Positions 32,135 through 39,630 of a DNA stretch of 39,714 nucleotides are shown here, in pieces. Within the stretch, counting starts at the first letter, position 1. The number at the start of each line of letters is the position of its first letter. The stretch comes from a virus: positions 1 to 39,714 of the IMG/VR virus record IMGVR_UViG_3300026078_000012. The stretch is one strand, 5' to 3'. The position numbers and the translations under genes are program-made. The notes beneath the pieces were generated by a model that had not been told where the DNA came from, searched no databases, and saw nothing but the letters and a program-made list of their open reading frames with translations.

Positions 32135-33073
32135 TTATAATTTATTCAATTGATTTATAAAATGCTGCGCATAATCATCAGGCAATGCCTCAATAGTATC
32201 TACTTCGTAATATTTTAATGCCTTGGCCAACTTCTCTTCAGTAAACTGTCTTTCAGCCAACAATCTTTTAATTTCAGAATGCAGGTCAATCTTTTCCTCT
32301 CCAGTTTCCTCCACTTCATTTCGCTGGACGTCTTGATCTGATCCGAATGTATCTTCAGGACTCGACACACTATCCATAGGTTGCGCAACTGATTCAGCAT
32401 TTAATTTTCCTGTCTTATGTAAATAATCCTTTTTCAATAACTCAGTTCTAGACAGAGATTTATCCTGAATAACCTCATATTCTCCGTCTATGTAATCTTC
32501 GACTTCCTCTCTCGGTTTGATTCCTTTTAATGCATCAGGAAAGGAGTCTCGCAATGTAAAACTACGTGCCCTAAGCTTTAACATCCGCTCCGGATACTGG
32601 GTCCAAGGGCCAACTTTTCCTAATAATCCTGCTTTCTTAGCATCATTTAAATCGAACTTATTCACTTTAGGAGCGCGTCCTTTACGCTTCACAGTGCAGG
32701 TATAACCAAAGACACTTCCATCTTTAGCAAGAATTGGTTGCTCATCAATGTCTTCAAAGTCAGGGTGGGACATACACAGGGCAAGCATTTCATCTCCCCA
32801 CATGACTGCCTTCCCATTCACTACAGCAATACACTGCATAGCCTGTTCTGGTGACATACCAATCTGATATCCCATAGACCAGCAGATAAAAAGATCGGGT
32901 GCTTTGCCTCTGAAACATTTAGGAACCAATTCAGATGAAGCAAGCTTCGTAGCTAATTGCATATAATGCGGCGCTAAATCTTTTGAGAATAAGCTGTCAT
33001 CTAAACGACTGCTTTTCATGTGATGTACTTCCCGCGTTTCGTCCTTAACTACCGCCAATTCTGCTGATCCCAT
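32135..33073 (-). CDS. recT: RecT-family single-strand annealing protein
   Basis: Anneals complementary strands with its partner exonuclease. 312 residues from the ATG at 33073 (GAGG 6 nt upstream; a GTG at 33085 overlaps the exonuclease stop). The RecT pattern is seen in the middle: VPKCFRGKAPDLFICWSMGYQIGMSPEQAMQ, VMWGDEMLALC and WTQYPERMLKLRARSFTLRDSFPDALKG (each family-typical, trimmed reading). The C-terminus is acidic and helical. Confidence 0.88.
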   Translation of the reverse strand: MGSAELAVVKDETREVHHMKSSRLDDSLFSKDLAPHYMQLATKLASSELVPKCFRGKAPDLFICWSMGYQIGMSPEQAMQCIAVVNGKAVMWGDEMLALCMSHPDFEDIDEQPILAKDGSVFGYTCTVKRKGRAPKVNKFDLNDAKKAGLLGKVGPWTQYPERMLKLRARSFTLRDSFPDALKGIKPREEVEDYIDGEYEVIQDKSLSRTELLKKDYLHKTGKLNAESVAQPMDSVSSPEDTFGSDQDVQRNEVEETGEEKIDLHSEIKRLLAERQFTEEKLAKALKYYEVDTIEALPDDYAQHFINQLNKL

Positions 33074-33081
33074 GTGATCCC

Positions 33082-33912
33082 TCACTTAATATTAAATACA
33101 CGCGTTCCTTTTTTATTAGCCTTCCACGTAGCTAACAACTCACCTTCTTGCCCAACAAGGTACTCAGCATTACCCATATGACTCATGAGATGCATCTTAT
33201 ACATATCTTCAGTATCACTGAGCTCCTTCAACTTCATCTTAACATTCATTAGCTCAGCAAGTGCTGTAGAGGTTTTAAATGTAGAGGGCATCATTTTTTC
33301 AGGACTGGGTGTAGGAAACTTTAATCGACAATCGGACGTGTTAATTGGTTCAGGTTCAATTCTATTCTGGACACAATTCCAGAATTCAATATCTGAATTA
33401 ATGATGATTTCTTCTAAGGATGCATCCCGTTCATAAATAAATTGCTTGTATTCCATGCCACCAATTAAGACTGCGCAATATCCACGTGATGCGTCAGTAA
33501 TCGCACACTGCTTGGCAATTTGGATTAGATAAACCAATGGGATGCCATCATTAAGTGCCATATCCCACTCTTTACGCTGAAAACTATTAGCGCATTTGGC
33601 CTCAATAACTGCTTTTTCACTTTCTATCCAACCATCAAGATTGGCAAAAATAAAAGGATGTTTAGGATGATATACGGTACCAGGAAAGGTTACTTCGACG
33701 TTGTTCTCTTCACTGAATCTCTTAATAATGAGAGGTTCTAATGCTTCTCCCCAGTATTGCAGTTCAGTAAGTTCTTCTTCTAAAGTAACTTGCCCAGTCT
33801 TTTCTAAATACAATTGATAGGGAGTCTTATAACTCGAATACCCCATGATGATAGGAGAGTCAGAAGCCCCTATCCCATTACATCTTTTGGCGCGTTGTTC
33901 GTCCGTTAACAT
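33082..33912 (-). CDS. YqaJ-type viral recombinase (exonuclease)
   Basis: A PD-(D/E)XK exonuclease that resects DNA ends for RecT. The ATG at 33912 is chosen because GGGAGGAAGG stands directly before it and MLTDEQRAKRCNGIGASDSPIIMG matches family starts; a longer frame to 33975 has no ribosome site. 276 residues. Motifs: GIGASDSPIIMGYSSYKTPYQLY, EALEPLIIKRFSEEN, FANLDGWI (Asp) and AVIEAKCAN (the E-x-K pair). The GTGA/ATGA end overlaps recT's upstream region. Confidence 0.88.
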   Translation of the reverse strand: MLTDEQRAKRCNGIGASDSPIIMGYSSYKTPYQLYLEKTGQVTLEEELTELQYWGEALEPLIIKRFSEENNVEVTFPGTVYHPKHPFIFANLDGWIESEKAVIEAKCANSFQRKEWDMALNDGIPLVYLIQIAKQCAITDASRGYCAVLIGGMEYKQFIYERDASLEEIIINSDIEFWNCVQNRIEPEPINTSDCRLKFPTPSPEKMMPSTFKTSTALAELMNVKMKLKELSDTEDMYKMHLMSHMGNAEYLVGQEGELLATWKANKKGTRVFNIK

Positions 33913-34022
33913 GCCTTCCTCCCTGGAAAGCACCATTTTAGAGCCATATCGCTCGCAAATCAAACTAGAAGTCAACCTGAGTTTATCCTACAATAAGTAT
34001 ATGTATGATAAGAGAGTTCCGC

Positions 34023-34241
34023 ATGAGCATTGATGAGGTCTGTGAATACTTTGGCACATTATCTGCTGCATGCTATGCATTAGGTATTAAGCGTCAGAAT
34101 ATAACCAAATGGAAAAGGAAGGGTTACATTCCTTACTTACAGCAACACAGAATTTCTGTTTTAACTGATGGTAAATTACTTCCAGACGAGCACGACCCAC
34201 GGTTTGGAAAATTGAAAACTAACGATTCAGAAAAAAAATAA
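34023..34241 (+). CDS. Cro-like HTH regulator
   Basis: A 72-residue protein starting MSIDEVCEYFGTLSAACYALGI: helix, LSAACYALGIKRQNITKWKRKG as helix-turn-helix, then IPYLQQHRISVLTDGKL. This is the Cro/YdaS-type layout for small phage repressors. Start ATG 34023 is used (AAGAGAG upstream) over the 34005 start. Divergent from the recombination operon, it probably controls this intergenic region and the O-like/DnaB genes. Confidence 0.75.
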   Translation: MSIDEVCEYFGTLSAACYALGIKRQNITKWKRKGYIPYLQQHRISVLTDGKLLPDEHDPRFGKLKTNDSEKK

Positions 34242-34254
34242 ACTAATTAAAAAA

Positions 34255-34330
34255 TATGGGGAGACAGGCAGTGCTCCCCATAGGAAAGTATTTAAGTCGC
34301 GTGCTTAAGTTCTTTCTACGCGATGGCTGT
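34255..34330. promoter_or_regulatory. Two hairpins downstream of the Cro-like gene
   Basis: TATGGGGAG (34255-34263) pairs perfectly with CTCCCCATA (34274-34282). TCGCGT and ACGCGA form a second 6-bp stem near 34296-34322. On the minus strand the first hairpin is followed by a T-rich run, so it works better as a leftward terminator; on the + strand there is no T tract. A small RNA is also possible. No gene lies between 34242 and 34409. Confidence 0.4.
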
Positions 34331-34409
34331 TAATTAGGATAGCAGCAATCACTCATCTCATTTTATCTGCTCCAGATCTTGTTAATCAAGTATTTATTTA
34401 ATTGTGGAT

Positions 34410-34622
34410 ATGTCATGTAGATTTATCCCCCGCACTGTTATATTTTTAGCGCTCTACGTAACGACAAGGGATGTCGAATATGAGTATCATGGACGCATTT
34501 CACGCACGAAATACCCCATAATTTATCGAAGAAAAAACATAAGAATTCATTTAGGAGAACCACTTGTTACCTATTATTCTGAAAGAATAAAGGGCATCCT
34601 GCCCAAAGTAGTTGATGCTTAA
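34410..34622 (+). CDS. Hypothetical small basic protein
   Basis: A 70-residue basic protein starting MSCRFIPRTVIFLALYV from the ATG at 34410; a GTG start at 34404 is also in frame. No ribosome site is clear. Beta-like, with RRKNIRIHLGEPLVTYY. It lies between the Cro-like gene and the replication initiator. Uncertain gene; function unknown. Confidence 0.4.
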   Translation: MSCRFIPRTVIFLALYVTTRDVEYEYHGRISRTKYPIIYRRKNIRIHLGEPLVTYYSERIKGILPKVVDA

Positions 34623-34722
34623 AAAGACCTGCCAGTCATTTTAGCAGATACATCCTGATCATAAACGCATTAATTTAAACAGAATGCCTGCGTTTACAAC
34701 ACTTTTGCGGAGACATTTTATC

Positions 34723-35508
34723 ATGTCACAGAACAAAAAAGAAACATCAATTTATATTAAACCTACATACGAACGGCATGTAGCCATCGATGAAAACATC
34801 CATTCTACCCTCAGTCTTTCAGCTCTGACGCTTTATATGGCTTTTCGATATGAAGCGGATTACCGGCAAAAAGAATCGGACATCAAACGTTCTGCGCAAT
34901 ATCTTTATACAAAAGCCAAAATTTCACGCGCCCAATATTATAGGGCTTTAAATGAGCTTGAAGGGAATGGGTTGGTTATACGTGACGAAAGTAATGCGCT
35001 GGGTGAAAAGTGTACATTTCATATCGCCAAGGAGCTAGGGTATTTTGCTAGGGGTGTCTCTGAAAGAGATAGGGGTGTCTCACCCAGAGATACTGATCAT
35101 AATTCTTCTTCAAATAGTAATATAAATATTACTATTAATAGCGAATTTCAAAATTCGCCAACACCAGAAATTAAGGGGAAAAAGAAAAATTCCCTTGAGT
35201 TGATGGAGTTGATTAATATTTATCGAGAACTATTTCCGCACAACCCCCAGCCTCACAAAAGAGTTATTTCAACAAGCTTGAAGAAAACGCTACTTACTCT
35301 TGTAAAACGTTGGCCAGAGCTTGACCCCAATGGAAATGCACTCACTTATGAAGCCTTTAAACGTTATTTGATTGCACTGAAGTCTAGTGCTCCAAAGTTT
35401 GCGTTGGGCGAGTATGTAACTGACGAAGGGAATCGCAAGAAGAACGGCCTAGAGACATTCGCTCGATGGAATACCGTAGTTAAATTCTTGGAGAATGCAT
35501 ACTCATGA
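34723..35508 (+). CDS. Phage replication initiator (O-like, winged helix)
   Basis: A 261-residue protein. ATG 34723 follows GCGGAG; an in-frame ATG at 34684 lacks a site. The N-terminal ~110 residues are a winged helix (LSLSALTLYMAFRYEADYR, AKISRAQYYRALNELEGNGLVIRD), then a Ser/Asn linker (NSSSNSNINITIN), then a helical C-terminus (LINIYRELFPHNP...LETFARWNTVVKFLENAYS), the order of lambda O and DnaT-like helicase recruiters. It overlaps dnaB by 4 nt, so it probably loads that helicase. Confidence 0.75.
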   Translation: MSQNKKETSIYIKPTYERHVAIDENIHSTLSLSALTLYMAFRYEADYRQKESDIKRSAQYLYTKAKISRAQYYRALNELEGNGLVIRDESNALGEKCTFHIAKELGYFARGVSERDRGVSPRDTDHNSSSNSNINITINSEFQNSPTPEIKGKKKNSLELMELINIYRELFPHNPQPHKRVISTSLKKTLLTLVKRWPELDPNGNALTYEAFKRYLIALKSSAPKFALGEYVTDEGNRKKNGLETFARWNTVVKFLENAYS

Positions 35509-36881
35509 AAATGAAGAAAATACCCAATCACTCATTGGAAATTGAACAGCGTGTACTGGAGAACCTGATGGCTATAGCCATCAATACTGATACCCGAATT
35601 CAACAATCGATGCTAAAGTTAAATGCGGATTGTTTTTACAATCCATGTAACGCGGAAATTTTTGCAATTATTAGGAATTGCTTTAATAAGCAAGAAAGTT
35701 TTGGTTTTGTGGATATTCTCAACTTGATACCAAGAGGCGATGATTCGCTTCATAACACGCTAAGTTGGATTATCGATAACTACAGGCAGCTACCCATGAG
35801 TGATCACAATCTTGAATCGGATATCGATAAACTATTAACGTTATCCATTGTAAGACGGCAAGTACGTCTAGCCGAACAGGCAGTAGACCAAGCGACCGAG
35901 TGTCGGGATGTCTATGAAGCACAAAATATCTTAGTCGATAAAGTTACTGAGATTTCAAATCTTGTATATCGTCAATCGAAACACGGTGTAAGTAATACAG
36001 AGCTTGCTGAAGCATTTTATGATGGCACTCTTAGTAATGATTTGATTTTACCAACCACCTGTAATGTCTTGAACCAACAACTGGGCGGTGGTGTGATGTC
36101 GAAAAGTCTGATCACTATTGCTGCAGGAGCAGGTGTAGGGAAAACAGGGTTCGCTATTTACCTGATGGATGCTATCGCTCGTAATCAACCGGATAAGCAC
36201 AGTTTATTCTTCTCTTTGGAAATGGAAGCGAAGCATATCTGGATGAGGCATGTTGGGATTAGAGCAGGAAAACAGTTCGATACATTAACAAAAGAGGAAC
36301 GTTTAAGTGCTATCAGTTCGTGCCTTGAATTACCTGTAAATATTTACGATGCAGCTTCTTCACGAGCATGTAATGATATCGATTTCATTGTTACCACTGC
36401 TCGACTAAAAGCTATGGAAAAACCGATCTCAGTAGTAGTAGTAGATTATCTAGGACTAGTTCAAAACAAAGGATTGTTTGAACGTAATGATTTGAAACAA
36501 TCGGATATTACAACAAAGCTGGCTAACTTAGCGTTAGAGTTGAACTGCGTGGTTATTGCGTTGTCTCAAATCAACCGAAGCTCTGCAAGTCGCGCTAAAG
36601 ACGATCAGTGCCCCTATCCTAGTGATGCTGCTGATTCAAGTGGTAGTCATCGCTCTAGTACCTTGTGGTTAGGAGTGGATAGGCCTGAATTGTATCAAGA
36701 CGATCCCTGTTATCGGAACCAATTTGTAGTGAAGTGTCGCAAGAATCGTTTTGGAGGAATATTTGAGTTTAATTTGGCGTTTAATGAAGGAACATTTGCT
36801 GAAGTGCATGAAGGTTATTTTCGTAAACCTTATGCTGCTAAAAATAAAAGTCCTGAAGAATATTTATTTCAACAGGAGTAA
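35505..36881 (+). CDS. dnaB: Replicative DNA helicase, DnaB family
   Basis: A 458-residue hexameric helicase. The N-terminal domain (LEIEQRVLENLMAIA, CFYNPCNAEIFAIIRNCF) is of DnaB type. The RecA-like ATPase has Walker A GAGVGKT (208-214), the SLFFSLEMEAKHIWMRHVG helix, Walker B ISVVVVDYLGLV (about 304-315), VIALSQINRS, and SSGSHRSSTLWLGVDRPEL, with the arginine-finger region KCRKNRFGG. Directly coupled to the O-like initiator and followed by a strong terminator. Confidence 0.93.
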   Translation: MKMKKIPNHSLEIEQRVLENLMAIAINTDTRIQQSMLKLNADCFYNPCNAEIFAIIRNCFNKQESFGFVDILNLIPRGDDSLHNTLSWIIDNYRQLPMSDHNLESDIDKLLTLSIVRRQVRLAEQAVDQATECRDVYEAQNILVDKVTEISNLVYRQSKHGVSNTELAEAFYDGTLSNDLILPTTCNVLNQQLGGGVMSKSLITIAAGAGVGKTGFAIYLMDAIARNQPDKHSLFFSLEMEAKHIWMRHVGIRAGKQFDTLTKEERLSAISSCLELPVNIYDAASSRACNDIDFIVTTARLKAMEKPISVVVVDYLGLVQNKGLFERNDLKQSDITTKLANLALELNCVVIALSQINRSSASRAKDDQCPYPSDAADSSGSHRSSTLWLGVDRPELYQDDPCYRNQFVVKCRKNRFGGIFEFNLAFNEGTFAEVHEGYFRKPYAAKNKSPEEYLFQQE

Positions 36882-36886
36882 TTAAC

Positions 36887-36923
36887 TTTACCCCATAGAA
36901 TAAATCAAATCCTATGGGGTAAA
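36887..36923 (+). terminator. Terminator after dnaB
   Basis: TTTACCCCATAG (36887-36898) pairs perfectly over 12 bp with CTATGGGGTAAA (36912-36923), 13-nt loop, followed by TTTTATC. It begins 5 nt after the dnaB stop. The A-rich flank on the other side lets it also stop the leftward operon that ends at 37022. The rest of the gap to 37021 shows nothing. Confidence 0.8.
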
Positions 36924-37021
36924 TTTTATCTATATGAAGAGATATGTATTTTTTGGTGCATAGGTAGCTTAAACATCAAAGTCTTCTTATAATCAAAATA
37001 TGGAGCTTATAGATGAGATTC

Positions 37022-37162
37022 CTATTTATTTTCTTTGTTATTATAATAAATGGGGATTAAGTCACGCATTATTTGTGCCATCTTCTTTAGGCTGTCATAA
37101 GGGAGTAATGGATATATTTTTCTAAGTTCTGCAACAGCAGCATCTAAAAACTCCTTAGTCAT
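37022..37162 (-). CDS. Micro-protein at the end of the XRE operon
   Basis: A 46-residue helical protein starting MTKEFLDAAVAELRKIYPLLP. Its ATG overlaps the last codons of the gene before it by 8 nt. No motif. Supported by overlap and orientation only. Confidence 0.45.
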   Translation of the reverse strand: MTKEFLDAAVAELRKIYPLLPYDSLKKMAQIMRDLIPIYYNNKENK

Positions 37163-37430
37163 GGGTCACCATCCTATCTATGAATTCATTAAAACTTTTC
37201 TGTATGGCTCGAATATCTTCTTTGGCATTAGGCTCTCCACTTTTGGATGCGTCTATAAATATTTCATGGCAAAGCTTTAGTAGTTGACTGGAAAGGGTTA
37301 CTACAATCCCACCGATAGCCCAAGTCATTTCTTGGTTGGGATTGCCATAATCCATTAATGTTTTTTTGAGATTTTGTAGTACAGCGATTGAATAATCACA
37401 TGCACCCATAATAGTTCTATTTTGCTTCAT
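37155..37430 (-). CDS. Hypothetical protein of the XRE operon (paralogue B)
   Basis: A 91-residue helical protein. Its hydrophobic middle (EMTWAIGGIVVTLSSQLLKLCHEIF) resembles VGTITIGMTAIIVQFLSQTRRKLQII of the gene before it in position and spacing, so the two look like distant paralogues. Starts in an ATGA overlap. A membrane contact is possible but the segment is short. Function unknown. Confidence 0.55.
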   Translation of the reverse strand: MKQNRTIMGACDYSIAVLQNLKKTLMDYGNPNQEMTWAIGGIVVTLSSQLLKLCHEIFIDASKSGEPNAKEDIRAIQKSFNEFIDRMVTHD

Positions 37431-37720
37431 TGCAGTGGTCTCTCCTGAAAACTCATGGCTTCTTGTAAATCAATAATACAATTTCTTAAAACCCCAATCT
37501 GGGTCTCAAGTAATTGTTCGTTGGTTATCAATCCATTGCTATTTTTTGCAATAATCTGAAGCTTTCTTCTGGTTTGACTTAAGAATTGTACGATAATTGC
37601 TGTCATACCAATGGTGATAGTCCCTACATCATTTTCTGTGTTTTGCACAAATTCCGCTACATAATCATGGTTATTCTTTATCCATTCATGATTTACATCA
37701 ATCCATGTGTCAGTTTTCAT
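37427..37720 (-). CDS. Hypothetical protein of the XRE operon (paralogue A)
   Basis: A 97-residue protein starting MKTDTWIDVNHEWIKNNHD; an N-terminal charged part, a hydrophobic middle (about 32-50) and a helical end. It starts in an ATGA overlap with the XRE stop and ends in another with paralogue B. Lying after a repressor, it may act in immunity or exclusion; not shown by sequence. Confidence 0.55.
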   Translation of the reverse strand: MKTDTWIDVNHEWIKNNHDYVAEFVQNTENDVGTITIGMTAIIVQFLSQTRRKLQIIAKNSNGLITNEQLLETQIGVLRNCIIDLQEAMSFQERPLQ

Positions 37721-37938
37721 GTTATTCCTTTAAACAAATCTCCAACAGTGACCTCCAAGCATCGGGCAATTTTAATTAAGCTCAGAACAGAGAAATTGCG
37801 TCCGGTTCTTTCTATAGTACCAATATAGGCTCTGTCAATTTCTGCATACATTGCAAACTGTTGTTGCGAGTATCCTTTTGCAAGGCGTAGAGTGCGTATA
37901 TTAACACCTAGTAGCTTTAGTATTTCTTTATCTTCACT
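37717..37938 (-). CDS. XRE/cI-type HTH regulator
   Basis: A 73-residue protein from ATG 37938, which overlaps the previous stop; the frame is open to 37968. It is a single HTH_3 domain: LGVNIRTLRLAKGYSQQQFAMYAEIDRAYIGTIERTGRNFSVLSLIKIARCLEV is the classic five-helix pattern. It has no dimerisation/cleavage domain, so it is not a full lambda-type cI. Probably binds the palindrome in the promoter of its own operon (38152-38167). Confidence 0.8.
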   Translation of the reverse strand, partial: SEDKEILKLLGVNIRTLRLAKGYSQQQFAMYAEIDRAYIGTIERTGRNFSVLSLIKIARCLEVTVGDLFKGIT

Positions 37939-38116
37939 CATAATCTTCTCGTTTATAAATCCATTCATCTTTCATCACAAACTTCCCGCACGAAGAACAT
38001 TGCAGTGCAGCCCAATACAAGTTGTAAGCAACCTGATGTCTCTCACAGTGAGGACATAAAAGAAGCATCACAGAGTCCAATTCCTCTTCCTTTGAGGGGC
38101 TGTCAATGCTCAACAT
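37934..38116 (-). CDS. Zinc-ribbon small protein
   Basis: A 60-residue protein with two CxxC pairs, CPHC (about residues 21-24) and CSSCG (40-44), spaced as a zinc ribbon, and an acidic C-terminus. First gene of the leftward operon; overlaps the XRE start. An internal ATG at 38068 would give a shorter form that still keeps both CxxC pairs. Function unknown, perhaps a cofactor of the regulator. Confidence 0.6.
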   Translation of the reverse strand: MLSIDSPSKEEELDSVMLLLCPHCERHQVAYNLYWAALQCSSCGKFVMKDEWIYKREDYE

Positions 38117-38145
38117 ACAGGTCCTGTCTTGTGTAAAGAATGCTC

Positions 38146-38174
38146 ATGTTAGTAAACCTAGGTTTACAAGTCAA
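38146..38174 (-). promoter_or_regulatory. Leftward promoter with palindromic operator
   Basis: On the minus strand TTGACT (38174-38169) and TAACAT (38151-38146) are 17 bp apart. The spacer contains a perfect 16-bp palindrome, GTAAACCTAGGTTTAC (38152-38167). A dimeric HTH protein there would block RNA polymerase, so this is the likely autoregulated operator of the XRE operon. Confidence 0.7.
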
Positions 38175-38264
38175 CGGTCAATAGCCCTCCATTAATCCAA
38201 TTATTCGGGTTTTCTAAGATGGTGATGTATTATTGGTTTAATAATTAACTAAGGATGGTTTGTA

Positions 38265-38600
38265 ATGGAAAAAGTAAGATGCCCAGCATGCAGAGGCTCA
38301 AAACAGGTGCCTAAACTAGGTGGTATGCTAGGGGACTGCAATCAGTGCCAGGGACAGGGATGTATTAATGCAGCAGATAAAGTGGTTCCTGTTAAAGTAC
38401 AGGAACAATCTCAGGTGCCTAACATTGTGGAACAGGTTGCTGAATGCACTCCTGTAAGTAATCTAAAACATGTATTAGAGCAGTCTGAGGTTAGAGAAAA
38501 TTTAGGGGAAGAACTCAACGCAGTAGTAGAGCATAAATTTCAAGATAAAGTGCCTTCACCAGAACCTAAAAAACACGTATTTCGCAAGAAAAAAGCATAA
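38265..38600 (+). CDS. Zinc-finger protein (DnaJ-type CxxCxGxG-like)
   Basis: A 111-residue protein. The N-terminal CPACRGSKQVP and CNQCQGQG form a pair like half of a DnaJ zinc centre. The rest is a flexible acidic region with a basic end (KKHVFRKKKA). AAGGATGGTTTGTA precedes the ATG. Starts a rightward unit with the next gene, divergent from the XRE operon. Confidence 0.6.
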   Translation: MEKVRCPACRGSKQVPKLGGMLGDCNQCQGQGCINAADKVVPVKVQEQSQVPNIVEQVAECTPVSNLKHVLEQSEVRENLGEELNAVVEHKFQDKVPSPEPKKHVFRKKKA

Positions 38601-38612
38601 GGAGTTGCAATC

Positions 38613-38978
38613 ATGGCTATACACAATCCTCATGTGCCCACGCCTGAACTAAGACAAAGAGTTTGTGATTTGGTCATGAGTGGTGCCCCAATTCATATTA
38701 TATGTGAAATTATTGAGGTGGCTGACGAGACTTTGCGTAAGTATTACGGAAAGGAATTAGCTGTTGCTAAGACTGAAGCAATTGAGCGTATTGGCAAGAC
38801 TGTGTATCAGCAAGCATTGGAAGGCAATGAGAAGTCTCAGGCTTTATATTTGAAGACTCAAGGCGCAAGTCATGGTTGGGTTGAGAAGCAGGTTGTTGAG
38901 ACGGTTAATAGTGATGACACTCAAGCCCTTAAAGAGAAGGTTAAAGAGCTTGAGAGCAAGTTTGAGAGGGATTATTAG
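38613..38978 (+). CDS. HTH protein, alternative terminase small subunit
   Basis: A 121-residue protein. The pattern TPELRQRVCDLVMSGAPIHIICEIIEVADETLRKYYGKEL, a helix-turn-helix followed by helices with ALYLKTQGASHGW, is shared with small phage DNA-binding proteins that sit near terminases and are sometimes named TerS. It ends in a coiled coil (LKEKVKELESKFERD). AAGGAGTTGCAATC gives a good ribosome site. On the circle it is still about 10 kb from terL, so the protein at 9616 is a rival. Confidence 0.6.
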   Translation: MAIHNPHVPTPELRQRVCDLVMSGAPIHIICEIIEVADETLRKYYGKELAVAKTEAIERIGKTVYQQALEGNEKSQALYLKTQGASHGWVEKQVVETVNSDDTQALKEKVKELESKFERDY

Positions 38979-38985
38979 TGGACAG

Positions 38986-39028
38986 ATATAACTGTCACAT
39001 AATTGGTGTTTGTATATGACAGTTATAT
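38986..39028. repeat. 12-bp perfect inverted repeat between convergent genes
   Basis: ATATAACTGTCA (38986-38997) and TGACAGTTATAT (39017-39028) match perfectly with a 19-nt gap, between the HTH gene stop and the resolvase stop. Likely a bidirectional terminator, although no T tract follows; a binding or crossover site for the resolvase is the alternative. Confidence 0.6.
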
Positions 39029-39048
39029 TTAATGAGTCTTTAGCTGGT

Positions 39049-39630
39049 CTAATATTGTACTCTTTTAGTATGGCCAGATAAGAGTTTATATACACTGCCT
39101 CTACTTAATTTCATTGTCTTTGCTATCTGAGTTACATTGTAGCCTTGGTCGCATAGGGCAATAGCTTCGTTGGCTCTATTCATATCTAGTGGTTGAGTAC
39201 CAAACGGTTTACCTGACTTAGTACCATTTAGTTTTGTTTGTTCTATTCCTTCGCGCTGACGTTCTTTACTCATGGCTCTTTCTAATTGAGCGAATGCAGT
39301 CATTACTTGAATCATACACATACTAAATAAGTCTTCTTTACTTCCTGATAGAGTTAATCCTTCTTTAACTAGCTTAAGCGTTGCTCCAGCTTTTACTATC
39401 TGTTCGACTATTTCTATTAAGTCTCGCACTGAACGGCTTAGTCTATCAACGCTATGAACGTACAGCGTATCGCCTTCTCTGAGCATATCTAAGCAGCGTT
39501 TCAGCTCGGGCCTATCTTTGGTAGCGCCACTTACATAGTCTTCGTATGCGGGCTTGTCGAGCTCTATATCCACTAATTGACGCGCAGTGCTTTGCTCTTT
39601 CGTGCTCACTCTTTTGTAACCTAATCTCAT
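39049..39630 (-). CDS. Serine recombinase (resolvase/invertase family)
   Basis: A 193-residue protein. Start ATG 39630 follows AGGGG by about 7 nt; the frame is open to 39681. The catalytic domain has the nucleophile in YKRVST (Ser about 9), with DRLSRS at 62-67, GATLKLVKEGL, and LERAMSKERQREGI, and a C-terminal HTH (about 155-190, YNVTQIAKTMKLSRGSVYKLL). Small resolvases of this size resolve plasmid dimers; as no other integrase exists here, that is the likely role. Inversion of a DNA segment is the alternative. Its upstream region crosses the circle join. Confidence 0.9.
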   Translation of the reverse strand: MRLGYKRVSTKEQSTARQLVDIELDKPAYEDYVSGATKDRPELKRCLDMLREGDTLYVHSVDRLSRSVRDLIEIVEQIVKAGATLKLVKEGLTLSGSKEDLFSMCMIQVMTAFAQLERAMSKERQREGIEQTKLNGTKSGKPFGTQPLDMNRANEAIALCDQGYNVTQIAKTMKLSRGSVYKLLSGHTKRVQY

